The position numbers were made by a program, and so were the translations under genes. DNA of 64,000 nucleotides from Armillaria gallica (taxonomy: Eukaryota; Basidiomycota; Agaricomycetes; Agaricales; Physalacriaceae), in the NCBI GenBank assembly GCA_037576215.1, contig JBANDB010000007.1, positions 5,549,001-5,613,000 of the forward strand, in the 5' to 3' direction. This document shows positions 45,951-57,300 of the stretch, piece after piece. The stretch's first letter is position 1, and each line of letters opens with the position of its first letter. Under the pieces are notes generated by a model. It was not told where the DNA came from. It worked only from the letters and a program-made list of their open reading frames with translations, and did not search any database.

Positions 45951-46520
45951 GTGTATTTTATTATTCTGTTACTCATCCTGCTTTTTAGGTCTATTTGATG
46001 CATCTGGCAGCACCAAGAGCCCCAGATTGTGTCCATCCCACCCCCACCAGTGACCAGCTGCATGAGCCCTCGAACACCTGTGCCTCCTCTAACGACGACT
46101 ACGACAACACCTCCACCATCTACGGCGACAACGACAATGTCAAATGCTCACTGCGGCATGAAATGTGGTCAGAATCCTCCCCCCCACCAACCCATCATCT
46201 CTTGTAGCGATATCTGTGTCAATTGCCCCCATGGACAAGGTTCGCAGCCCTTCAAGAACTCAAATGCATTGAAGGATTCGGTATCAGTGCCCATCTGCTA
46301 CCGTGGGACATGAACGAGCGAACACCGGTGATGACAACAGTCAGGACGACAGCGACGATGACGATGGTGGCAGGGACTCAAGGGGGGGGGGGGGGGCAAT
46401 TTTTTCTGTGATACAGGGCCCTGAGAATACTTGTTGGGAGGGCTGCTACATAAGGAGATTGTGTGGAGAATGCACAGGAGGGCAGGAGATGTCGAGGAGG
46501 AGAGCAGGATCAAGATCGTA
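45951..46520 (+). repeat. R1 copy 3, segment b, with triplet-rich body and G15 run
   Basis: Segment b reads TTTTTAGGTCTATTTGATGC then ATCTGGCAGCACCAAGAGCC. The body is rich in GACGAC/ACAACG triplets and has a run of 15 G at 46382-46396. It abuts the polyketide-synthase thioesterase remnant. Confidence 0.6.
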
Positions 46521-46539
46521 ACGCTAACAGTGCACGACA

Positions 46540-47121
46540 ATGACGACAGCTATGTCCTTCAGGGTATCTATGGAGGAGTCGAGGGCTGAAGCAGCGCGGC
46601 AACTAATGAGGAGAGGGGTCCCCGTGAAGGGTGTCGTGCTCATCGACTCTCCATTCCCGGTAGACCATGTCCCCTCATCAAATGAGTTCATGGCGGTGAC
46701 TTCAGGTGCCTTTATGCGTGGGGGTCGCACTCCGATTGGACGGATGATGTGGAAGCAGCTGCAGCAAAACACGCTGTTTTTGAAGACATGATCCTAGAAT
46801 TGTTGGCAGGCCATACCCTCCCTTGGTGTTGCTGCATAACAAAGAGGGGATCCCGCCCGATGCATTCTTGCCATACCCTGTTCCCCAGTGGATGTCGGAT
46901 AAGGGGACAGACCCATGTCTTTTGGCCGATGATTCGTCAGGCCTGGTAGGTGCGCCAATAAAGGTGATCCACCTTCCTGGGACGCACTTTATGACCTTTG
47001 CTATGCCTCATGTGAGTCTATTTTCCCCGTTGTTGATCAATAGGATCTGACATGTTGCTATCAGCTGGGAGCTGTGACTCAGGCGCTTGTTGATGGATGT
47101 GCCTATTTGGATGAACTTTGA
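46540..47121 (+). pseudogene. C-terminal thioesterase domain remnant of a polyketide synthase
   Basis: Reads [52 protein letters not shown], then after a frame change [39 protein letters not shown] and [17 protein letters not shown] final exon reads LGAVTQALVDGCAYLDEL, ending TGA at 47121. This is the wording of the C-terminal thioesterase of basidiomycete non-reducing polyketide synthases or NRPS-like enzymes: the VLIDSP strand and the catalytic-type His in PGTHF. The frame breaks at about 46,791 (ACA-T-GAT; two bases short of the expected tyrosine codon). The serine (G-x-S-x-G) and everything upstream are absent. An orphan fragment. Confidence 0.7.
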
Positions 47122-48020
47122 GGGTGTGCTGCGATATCATAGTAGTTTTATAACAGATGTGATAGACAGCTGCTTTATTTAAATACTGTATCTAGTTCAA
47201 AATGAATTCTTCAAGAGAAGATGGCATAAAAAGCGAGCAGGGGAGCACATGGTTATGGTCATCTTGGTGATCAACAGTAAGTTATGTATCACTATTGAAA
47301 CTATGCTTCACTCAAACTCCCCTGGCTAAACCTTTTCTGTCTCTCACTCATATGTCATCTTCTGAAGCTGTGGCTTTGTTGCGTCGAAACTGTATGAAGA
47401 ATTGTTACCAGTGTTTCTTTTCCACACCTCCCATGACCATCGCGGGTGCATTTTAGCGCTGAGCACCTTGCTCTCTGGCCTGGTTGTCAGCAAGTTTTCA
47501 TTTCTGGGATTGTTCTCAGTGGACTACGATATCAAGGAGGAGGCTTGTGGGAAGGCATGACCCAATAATGGTTTGCAAGGAAAGTGTAGTGCATATCAAC
47601 GGCACATTTGTGAGATTCCTTCGCACAAATGGACATGTCAGATGCTGTGAAATATCAGAAATCTTTCTGATGACAGGAAAACCTGTGTCGAAAGCAGGTT
47701 TTTATGCCCTAGATGTTGGATGAGATGAAGGTCAAACGCTGCCACAAATAGCTTGGTGAGTTATAGATCTGGTATGACCTTCCTTATTCTCATAGTTCGT
47801 TCCCAGAGAAATTTCAACGCCAACTTGATAAACTTGTTGAGCAGCTGGACTGCCTTCCACCTCGTTTCAGTGATGTGATATGTGGACACTGCCACATAAT
47901 ACTACCTGCCTGCCTGGCCTATCTTACATGTCTTTCATCTTTCAACTCTCTCGCATAGGTTTTAGTATATATCTACAGATTCTTCCCCTTCAGTATCAGT
48001 AAAGCAACCTCAGACACATT
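47122..48020. other. Intergenic interval upstream of the DUF6534-type gene
   Basis: Several short frames, none with supportable splice structure or motif. The last ~100 bp is presumably the promoter of the next gene. Confidence 0.4.
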
Positions 48021-49435
48021 ATGCAACCCATCCTCGCAGGTCATCCCATAGCAGAACTGTAAGTTACACTCGTAGAATCGAGCAGTGGTATTTCCTGATT
48101 TATCTTATTTCAGGTCTGGACCCTACGTTTGTCAAATTGCACGTCCAGTCTATCTGTCCATAACACAAGAATTTAGATTGTAGCATGTCTCTTGAATTGG
48201 GGACTCTTTGGGACCCTTTCTGTTCAACTCTGTGCATAGCTCCGGGTCATTCTCCAGCAGATTGTTTCTAATGCATTCTAGTTAGATCTATACTATCTAG
48301 CATTTCCAAACGACAGACGATTCACAAAATATCTCGTCTATGGCATTTATGTCATCAAATTTGTGCAGACGATGCTCGTTGCCCACGATGTGTTTGCAAC
48401 ATATGGGTATGACTTCGGTGATATGGACGCCTTGACTAGAATGAATTTTAATTGGCTCACTGTCCCCATTATGAGCGCTGTTGGTGCGTGGAACATTCTC
48501 TACCTATCTTCTGTTACTTATCATGAGATCAGCTGCTGGTGCTGGGCAAATGTTCTATGCATACCAAATCTTCGTATTATCAAAATCACAAATCATCCCG
48601 ATATTCCTTGTTTGTGTTCATTTCTGTGCTCCTTCTCCATAGCAGCCTAACTCATCTATTTACAGGTATTGTTGACCAGTTCTGTGGCAGCTATGATCTC
48701 AGGCATTTACTGTTTCCAAGCAGGCAACCTCACTAAACTCAACAACATGAAGACATACATCACTGTCGGGGTGTGTAGCTGACTGGACATCACAAGTTCA
48801 TCGTGCTGAAGCATGTCTAGCTTGGGTGCAGAGCTGGCGCGGTATGTGATATCCTCATCACTATCTGCATGACCTACTATGTGAACACTTTTTCTCTCTC
48901 TCAGCTATCTTGATTGATGTTAATACTAGTTCGTAGCTTCTGCGCACCACTACTAATTTTCGTCGCACCCAAATACTGGTCACCAAGATAATTTGTCTCA
49001 CTATTGAAACGGGATCTGTAACAGGCATTTAATCCACACCATCCACTGCTGTTAGAATAATAATACTACTTACTCTCAGCTGCTGCCACTCTACTCAGCT
49101 TCATCCTTGTTATTGCGTTACCCCAACAGGCCTTCTTCATAATTCCCGGCCTGCTCATTCCGAAGCTATATGCTAATTCCATTTACATGGTGCTGAATTC
49201 CTGTTTCCAAATTATCGGTGGACATGATACTTATAAGTCTTCAACTGACATGAGCATCATGACCATGATGTTCAGAGATATTACTTCTCAATCAGCATGG
49301 CCTATGGAAGGAATGCAAGGACAGGTGCCCGTTGTCACAATATCTAATGAGATATTCAACGATCATTATGAAATGGGTCAAATGAGTGTCAGTCATGGTG
49401 CTTTACATGCTTTATTAGAACTGATTTTCCCCTAA
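48021..49435 (+). CDS. DUF6534-type multi-pass membrane protein
   Basis: Model: 48021-48058, 48114-48126, 48177-~48233, ~48284-48485 (VPIMSAV), then exons with FYAYQIFVLSKSQIIPIFL, VLLTSSVAAMISGIYCFQAG, GAVCDILITICMTYY, LLRTTTNFRRTQILVTKIIC, and a last exon AATLLSFILVIALPQQAFFI ... ending TAA 49435. Six or seven hydrophobic segments, a conserved YLAFPNDRRFTKYLVYGIYV stretch after TM1, and MTYYLLRTTTNFRRTQ before TM6 fit the Agaricomycete DUF6534 family; function unknown. No in-frame stop once introns are removed. Two introns appear to use GC donors (after CAACTCTGT at about 48,233 and after GTAACAG near 49,026), or the borders differ slightly. The C-terminal tail is soluble and Met/Ser/Thr-rich. 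Confidence 0.7.
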
Positions 49436-50225
49436 GGATAAACAACAAGATAGCTGCATGAGCCTTCCCACATAACTTGCAGCTCGCCCCAATATAATAC
49501 ATACCGACAGTCTATATTACGTTCAAGAATTGATATCATCAAACACTCTAGTACGAGCTTAGATTGAGCGCCAGAACATAGAAGAGAAGACAACATATAC
49601 ATAAAGCAAGCAGGGGCCGTTGTCATCAAGTTGGCCGTCAAAGTATATTGATGCGACATAGTGTGGTCGCCTTATGTTCCTAGCGGATGGATGCCTGACT
49701 CTTGCCTTAGCTGGGCTTCCATATACAAGGAGACTTAGATCTGGAGCCAGTCAACGACCTTCCCATCATATCTCAAGATGCCATTGCACCACCGCCTGCT
49801 ACTATAAAATTGACATAGACTCAATTGCTAGATGTTCCCATTGGGGATCTCATATTCATAGGCCTTGAAATCTTTGTAGTGAATACTGACCACTGTAAAA
49901 TGTGTCTGGCTTTTGGACTCATACCTGCCATGCTCGCAATGGCCCACATTGGCTAAGTGATGTGTCAGATGTGGAAAACGAAATTTCTGGAAATTTAGGT
50001 TGAGGGGGATTGGTAGTTGCTGAATACAGCTGGAAAAGCTAAAAAAGTGTAAGAGTACTTAGTCTTGCGATACGCGACGTAGCTTAGACCAAGTATATTG
50101 ATCAACTATGTTGGGTGTACAAGATAAAGACTACTGATTACTTCTGCTGTGCATGGTATATAACGGCATCGGCGAGGCTGATGCCGAGGTACTTCTCATA
50201 GATGGGGTATTAGATATAGTTAGGG
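49436..50225. other. Interval with small repeat fragments
   Basis: No gene supported. 49,914-49,960 resembles 25,522-25,566. The module resumes at about 50,226. Confidence 0.4.
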
Positions 50226-50340
50226 TGTCACCCCTTACAGCACTCTTGCACCGTGACCAATGCATCAACAGAAATGGCACATCCTCCTAGCATGCACGTC
50301 TGACACGACATGCAGGATCTAGTCCAGAGGTACAATAGTT
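50226..50340 (-). pseudogene. Oxygenase 5'-end remnant (OX4)
   Basis: Matches 5,905-6,030 and 63,705-63,830 (CACTCTTGCACC, ATCCTCCTAGC, ACGTCTGACACGACATGCA, CCAGAGGTAC). These are the 5' part of OX1 and OX3 and the intergenic spacer to the divergent kinase copy. The rest of the oxygenase is absent to the left. Confidence 0.65.
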
Positions 50341-50836
50341 CAAGGGGGTACCGGAATGTCGGCCCGGCACACCGGGTAGGTAGGTAGGTTGGGCTGGCAG
50401 GCCCGAAAAAAAAAAAGTTGACCTCCCATATTGGGGCCTAAAAATGACTTTTTGGGGGATGTTATAGATAAATTTTGATGTAATATATAACATGGTACAT
50501 GATATTTACCTCTGAGAATATGATAATGGGTTTTCTAGACATCTTCACCAGCACTCTTTGGCATCAATGCTTACTGCATCATCATGATGTCACACACCTT
50601 AATAAACAAATTTTGCAATTTATGCCCAATAGAATACAGACTGTGTGCAAAAACATCAGGATATATATCAAACAGGTACTTTTGAGACAAAAATAGGCCA
50701 AAAAGTGTCAAAATGAGCCTAAATTAGGCAGAATGACATCATACAAGTCACGTGGAGGTAGGTAGGTCCAGCACCGATGCACGAAAATATTTAATCGACC
50801 CCATGTCTTTTTTTTTTTCATATTCGGACCCCCTTG
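50341..50836. mobile_element. hAT-type MITE, 496 bp, with TIRs and 8-bp target duplication
   Basis: The left end is CAAGGGGGTACCGGAATG. The right end, reverse complemented, is CAAGGGGGTCCGAATATG (first nine bases identical, then similar). Flanks are CAATAGTT (50333-50340) and CGATAGTT (50837-50844), an 8-bp duplication with one mismatch. The paralogous sites at about 6,030 and 63,825 read GTACGATAATCCGC without the insert, confirming an insertion. The inside is AT-rich and noncoding, with short GGTAGGTAGGTAGG tracts near both ends. Confidence 0.9.
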
Positions 50837-51350
50837 CGATAGTTCGCAGATTTTCTGTGCACTCGTGTTGAATCGTAACATTGCAGCGGCGACGAACTTG
50901 GATCGACTCTCCATCTTCAATTCCAAGCGCAAGGCTTCAACACTTCCAAACCTCGCAGCCACAGTAGTCGAATGCTTCGACCCTTTCACATCTGCCACGT
51001 CCTATAGTTCAGCGATGCTCTGACCACGATCCTCAAGCTAGCGGCTCGGGTATCCCAGCAACGAGAGGACAAGTTGAATACGGTGCCATGGACATCTTCC
51101 ATCAATGATCACCTACGACGCGCCGTTCGTGATATTCTAGCGGGCGCAATTCTGGACTGGTTGAGGTCAAACAATTTTGATAAATACGGCACTTTGAGAG
51201 GTTTGGATGTGGGGGTTTGGGAAGACGAGGTCGTACAACACGGAACTTGCTGCATATCGGCAAATTTTGCATCAGCGGCAAGGCTGGTATATCCCCCATT
51301 TTTTGGCATCGTTTGTCTTTGCACCACCCCGTGGCTCAGATCTCCCAACG
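50837..51350 (+). pseudogene. Kinase-like remnant (K4), N-terminal half
   Basis: Matches residues ~65-215 of K1 on the plus strand: LAATVVECFDPFTSAT, then NTVPWTSSINDHLRRAVRDI, and in other frames YNTELAAYRQILHQRQGWYI and PHFLASFVFAPPRGSDLP. Stops and frameshifts occur between pieces, and the catalytic loop and DFG region are missing, the sequence running instead into module spacer DNA at about 51,350. Its 5' flank matches K6 at 63,838 onward. Confidence 0.7.
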
Positions 51351-53167
51351 CGACGATACCCATGTGCGACATGGCGCTCTGTGTATTGATACGCATCAGT
51401 TAATGCAATGAATTCCGAAGCGACTATCGTCTTCCTAGTCAACACTAGCACGTCCGATTTGAATCTCCTGTATTCATTGTGTTTTCAAGGGCCGCTGGTT
51501 CTCCTTCTATTACTTCCCTCTGCATTTGGACGCAAATCAAGATTGATCACAGCTGTAATGCCTCCCTCGTAAATGGGAGCAGGTTGTTGAAACAGAAGCG
51601 AGATCCGGGCCGATTGCCGAAGTCGAGCCTTTGTTTTTGATCTAGCCTTGAGCTTTCTCTGTACCACTGGCATTTCGGGGTAGGTATTTGGCTATGACAG
51701 CTGGGTAAATTTTTGGTTTGAATTCCAGCCCCCACTTCCCTTATTCCCTTCCCTCCCTCCTTCTCTTTTATTCTTACTCTCGACATTACCAGACCCTCAG
51801 ATGCAGGAATTTCCAGAACGAGCGGACCGTGGTGCTCGCTGATTCTCACCATTGAATTCTTTTGATACCTGCGCCTTCTTTTCTGTATGCTTACTGTGTG
51901 CTCTGAACAGATTTAACTGGTTGTGTGCAAGCGACTTGAGTCCTTTCCGCTTTTAAAGGTACATAGTCATGATTTTGATATTGAATGGCTTGCTCACAGG
52001 CACCCAGTACACGACGGCATGATCCTTAGAGTCGACGACGGCGACGGATTTGACTACGATGCAGAGGATATGCGGCGACGACGGGTGGATAGCCGCTCGG
52101 TATTTGGGCTCAGCCGAGCGGATTAGCGAGGATATGATTGGACTCGAGGTAAGGACTCGTCGTCTCTTGTTGGGTTTGGGTGCTAACTTTGCTTTTAAAG
52201 GCGGTAAAGATCTGGCGATAAGATGTGGTGTTCAACAAGTGACCAAGCTTTGCTGGAATGAGCGGTGGTAGATTGATTTACTATAATTTTCTTATGCTAG
52301 CTAAATGTCGGTGCAGAATATATGTCTGCTTGATGCGACCATCTATCAGTTAGTCGACGACCAATACCAACTGTTTGGGCACGAAAGAAACGTAATCAAT
52401 TTTAACGGTCAAGACGACGGTGAACTTCTTTCTATTTTTTCTCTTTGCCTGAGACGAACTGAGGTTTGTATCAGGATTGGACGTATCCTTTTCTGTCACG
52501 GCTTGAACAAAGAGTAGGACTGGTACATGGTGTGCGAATAGAGGAATCGAGATCAGAATGCAGTGTAGGTGGTGTGCGGATCTGCACCCATGGCGAGTTC
52601 GACAGGAGGATACTCTTGTATACAAAACTGAACTGCCTCCACTCCGCCCAAATCCACATCCACGGAGCGAGCCAAAGCTTCCGCCAAGATCCCCACTGAC
52701 CGTCCCATCCTTCATGTTGCCACCGTTCCGGGCATCCTCCTTCCTGGCGGTCTAATGAGGGACATCGTGCTCGAGTCGGCGCTGTTGGAGACTGGGGATG
52801 ACGTTCGACGGCGGAGGAAGAAGGAGGCGCGGCGAGGAAGGGAAGGACAGAGACGTCCTGGAGAGTGGAGGAGGTGAATGATCATGGGGTCGGGAGGGTC
52901 ATCGTGTTCTAGTTATTAGCACGGAGGATGGGGGTGCTTAGACGAATGGATGAGAGAGGGCTTAATTTATTTTCAGGGAGAGAGGGTCACGTTGTGATTT
53001 CCATTGTTAATTGGTGTCGTTGTTCCTAGTTCCGCGAATTATCATGATGGAAGAGACATTAAATAATTTGTCTATATTTACAAGTAGTTCTTAAAGGATG
53101 ACAGAAGAATGACCTGAAGGCTGATGGCAATGAATATGATAACAAGCGCCTGAGTACTGATATCATG
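51351..53167. repeat. Module DNA shared with 6.5-7.94 kb
   Basis: Collinear with the left module downstream of K3, including the block that the left copy holds twice. It contains one exact TTGTATACAA (52616), the only exact copy outside 12.6-32 kb. A ~430-bp stretch (51,960-52,620) is not present on the left. No supported gene. It ends with the former 3' end and anchor codons of P2, now untranslated (53,089-53,167). Confidence 0.55.
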
Positions 53168-56100
53168 CTATACAACGGAAACACTTTCCGTCCTGGTCGG
53201 CGCCTGCGTTGCCACAGTGATGCTTTCCGTAGCCACGTCCACGGTACTGCATGGTACAGAGTCATGCTCTTTGCTCAATATTTGACCTGTATTGTCCGAT
53301 ATGACTGATGCGGGCCCTGGGGACTGGGATGTTCTACCATTTAAAATCCATTCTGTTGCATGAGTCTCAGTAAAACACCTGCTGCGTACAAAGATCTACT
53401 CACCTCCTGTGGAAGGGTCAAGAATCTCAAGGAGTGGCCACCCAAAATACTCGCATACATCAGCGCCGTCGCATGCGGGATCGAATCCGTGCTCGGCATT
53501 TAACTCGGGTATGGTTGAACGTAACATACTCTCCCGGAGCCACCCCCATTGTGTCCGGAACTCACAACCTGTGACGTGGATAGTAAAAATATTTTCCTCC
53601 TTCAATGATTCCATGCCGCAAACTCGGGAACAAGATACGACGGGCCAGGATGTAATTGTATTGGTCTCATGATCAATGATGGGGGCAGTTATCGACAATG
53701 AGAGTGCGTGATGGTACTGGTCTTTTGTGTTGCAAATATGACAGAAGTCGCTGTCCTTGTCCTTTGGGAAAATGTGAATGTAAAACCACGCATCTAAGTA
53801 CGTACAATGCAGTCAGCAGTTGTTTCAAGCTGAACCAGCTGCGCCCACCTGCAATGACATATGCTTCAAGATCGTCACCATAATCCCTGGAGCGGAGACA
53901 TGAGTCTAGCTTGGAAGTCTGCGCAATCCACGATTTCACAATCTCATCAGTATCTTCCCAACGTGTATGGATGCTAATGGTCGGATTTCTGATAACATCG
54001 TCCCATGAAAGCTCGATGGTCACCGACCCACTGATAGTCAACAATTAGCAGCATCAAAAGTTGGTCGACTGAATGACAAACTTGTTAAACGATAGATTAA
54101 CGGCTTCCATTGATGGCCTTTTTTGCCAAGAAATGTCCCACTTCCACTGCTGGTGCGGCCAAGGCCGGATTCTCCCGACCAAAACTCGGAGTGGTGAAGG
54201 GAAATCCTGCAGACTACACAGTAATATACTGCCCAGTGCATATTTGGGCTTTGGGTATGGGCTGCTGTAGGGAAAGTCGGACTCGTATTGAGGGGGTTGG
54301 AGTCGGTGCCGGTTGAAGGTTTGAGTCCAGCGTGTTGTGCCATCCAAAGATTTTCTGTGAGAAGAGATAATAGCTTCATAACGATATTGTAAATCCCCCT
54401 TCCGCGAACTTGAAGCCGACTTCCACCTGTTTACTTGACTGTGAAGTGGATTGCCCGATACGCGCGACCTGATACCATGACTGAGGCTATATTTGCCATA
54501 TTCCTGTGTATAGGACAAGTCAAACGGGCCCAGGAAGTAATGAGTATAGCGTAGTAGGTCTCCAAACACGAGTTTCCCATATTCATTGACATAGAGGTCT
54601 TCGTCTGCCTCATCCTTCAAAAGGATTATTACGTGAAGAAAATCATTCGCGATGTCACTGACCGTGGTGAATAATTTGTAATGGCCATCACCTAAATATC
54701 TATAGCTTTCTATTGGCAAAATCTCCGAGACCGACTGTAGGAATGCGTATTGACCTTTGGCCAAGGGTAACTCTTGGGGAACATACCTGTAGATCTTGAA
54801 ACTGAATGATGATACACCGGGAGATCAGCTGATTTACTCAAAAACACAAAAGAATAGTCTTTACCAATTCAGAAAAGAACTGTATGAACCGCGTGGCAGG
54901 CAAGCCATGGAGATAATGGTGAAAACGGATTCGATTTGTATCTGTCCGCGGGAATCAGCGGCAGAGGACAGATGGAAAGAGCAACACCTTACCGTGAAGA
55001 AGAAATATGATCGCAGGATGATCAGGTGATCTGCATACACCAAAGATTTGGGGAAGGTTTGGGTGCCTATTGTCGAGAAGGGTGTCATTCAGTCAGCTAC
55101 ACAAAGACGAAAAGTTGAACCTTTGTTTCATGAAAAAATCAAGGGCCTGATCAAGTTGCTAGAATACAGAGCATGTAGACCTTGCCAACAACACAGGATA
55201 GTTTTACTCACTTCCATCGCATCCTCTCTGTCATCGCCAGAGGCTTGATATCTGCGAATGACTTTCTGTGTATCACTGTTCTCGATGGTGCAATAACTGT
55301 CTTGGTATCTAACGACACGATACTTCGTCGATGAACGAGTCACCGGTTCAATTATGTGGATGTCACCGGGAATGATATTCCACACCTGTGAAGGTTGAAT
55401 GACAGGAGTGGAATGACTGAAAATCACATACTGATCCCTTATAAAGACCACGTTGTTGAGAACCTAGTAATCTTTCGGATAGGTTCTGCAGGTCCTCACT
55501 CTGCCGAGCACCCCAGGTGCATATTTCTTCGATGTTGTCCTTGATGGTTGATGTTATGTTCCGCTCCGATGCCTCCACGGAACCAGTCAGAGTGCTGAAT
55601 CCCATGGCAACTTCATGGTGGACATCGGAGAGACCTAGACATGTCATGGTCGTTGTACGGATCTGCTGCCCATTCAAGAGTGAACGATAATGATGATAGC
55701 AAACCACCTACCAGGAAGTCTTCCTTAGCCGTCTGTACTCGTTGCCTGTAAGCACTGATGTCATCCGAGATCTTCTTGGCCTTCAAAAGATGCTGGATCC
55801 TGCTCGGTTTGCCTTCCTTGTTCAATTTGGAGAGCAAATCATTCAGGTATCTGAGAACCGAAGGTTTGTAGGAAGCATAGATAGATAATGTGGGTCAACT
55901 CACGTCTGAAAATCGAGACAGATATCTTTAAAACACGAGGCGCTAGTCGGCCCATGGGTGATGACAGTGTCCCTTACTACAACCAGTATAGCGACGGTGC
56001 TCTCGGCCAATTCTTGCAGATCTTTCCTATTCTTTGTGGCGCTCTGTAGCTGTCGTTAGTGTGGAAACCAACGAAAAAAGAACAACACACCTCGATGACC

Positions 56101-56213
56101 TCGAGAATGACTACCACGCACTGGGCAGCACCTTTGATAAAAGGAAACGGGGCCATCTCGCGTGCTGCAGCGGTCAATTTTGCGATCTTGAGACAAGAGT
56201 CGATACCAGACAT
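53168..56213 (-). CDS. P2: MLKL-like helical bundle / kinase-like protein without its membrane anchor
   Basis: Same exon plan as P1, starting ATG 56213 (MSGIDSCLKIAKLT, APFPFIKGAAQC, VVILEVIE) and running through FLVGG, QQIRTTTMTCLGLSDV, VWNIIPGDIHIIEPV, RYQDSYCTIENSDTQKVIRR, RHPNLPQIFGVCRSPDH and LYVNEYGKLVFGDLL to the C-terminal domain (AEHGFDPACDGADVCEYFGW). I found no stop before TAG 53170-53168, which replaces an Arg codon of P1 (VSVV-R-HDIS). Twenty-odd codons further on, the hydrophobic anchor is still readable but untranslated. P2 would therefore be soluble, about 790 residues. The kinase-like part lacks visible HRD/DFG motifs, so a pseudokinase role is likely. The donor of the long C-terminal exon (GTCATT near 54,080) is unusual. 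Functional status uncertain. Confidence 0.65.
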
Positions 56214-56265
56214 GGCGGTGAAACGAGAGAACGTACAGACAAGCGCTGCACGGCATATGCACAAC

Positions 56266-56271
56266 TTTATA
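56266..56271 (-). promoter_or_regulatory. TATA-like box of P2
   Basis: TATAAAGTTG on the minus strand, 53 bp upstream of the P2 ATG. Same spacing as in P1. Confidence 0.5.
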
Positions 56272-57300
56272 TACCATCGCGGCACCACGGCACATGATTG
56301 AAGCTGTTGTAAGTTCTAAGAACGGTGCGACTCCCGTCGTTGCACGGGAGCGTGTTGGTGATGATATGTATGCAGCCATCATTTGAATGGTGCTGTAAGC
56401 AAGGCTATGTCGTCTACCGGTTTTTTTGGGTGAACCTGTGCCGGAAGAATACACACCTGTCATCGCGTGACTCGAGCCTATGCCTATCAGAATCACCAGT
56501 CCTCCACATCGTCCATCCAAATCCCTAACGGCGCCATATCATCCTCGGACCTAGTCCATCTGATCGCCTATTTCATTAGCTGTTCTTCCAAACCCAGTAC
56601 CGTGATCTCCTAATATTGTTCAGCCTTGATTGTTCATTCTTTGTTTCGGCTTTGAGACGGTGATGGAAAGATATACAGCTCGTATATTGAAGGTAATACA
56701 AATTGTTTACATATGTCTAGACGCTGTTGACATCAACGGAGGATACAACTCGGGTAGTAGTAACTTACATGTGAATCGTGATGCTTCACAGATAACTTGG
56801 GAAAGCAGCTGACACTCGCCTCGCCAGGTATCACCTCACTCAACACGTACAATTGTAAGCTATGCGATTATGCTGTCAGACCTCGGATCTAGGAGCAGAT
56901 TAAAACATCAAGGCGTCCAAGTAGACGCCTGTCAGAGCTGTAAGTAAATTGTATCAAAACAGAATCTGAGCACGAACCGTGACAGAGATATGCTATAGAA
57001 ACTAGCCGAATGCTCGGAAAATGGATCTGCTATCCCTGTTCATTGTCGAGTGAACCTTCTTCAAGACATGAGAGGAAATTTCTCCACCAGCAACAGATCT
57101 CTGGGAGCGCCATTTACGTAGGCGAGAAAACGGTAGTGTAGCACATCTGGATTTCTTAGGTTTCCCGAGGTACTGGAAAATGCGAATAGAATGTTGGAGC
57201 GTAGATAAACAGTTTCTTGTTCGTGCGGAGGGTCGTCGTTACACCGCCTTCATAAACGGGAGCGGATGACGCAAGTGATGGTTCTGGAGTATGGTAAGTT
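56272..57300. repeat. 5' flank of P2
   Basis: Collinear with bases 1-960 (P0 flank) and partly with 11,157-11,430. No gene supported; the possible exon seen at 758-1007 is broken here. Confidence 0.6.
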
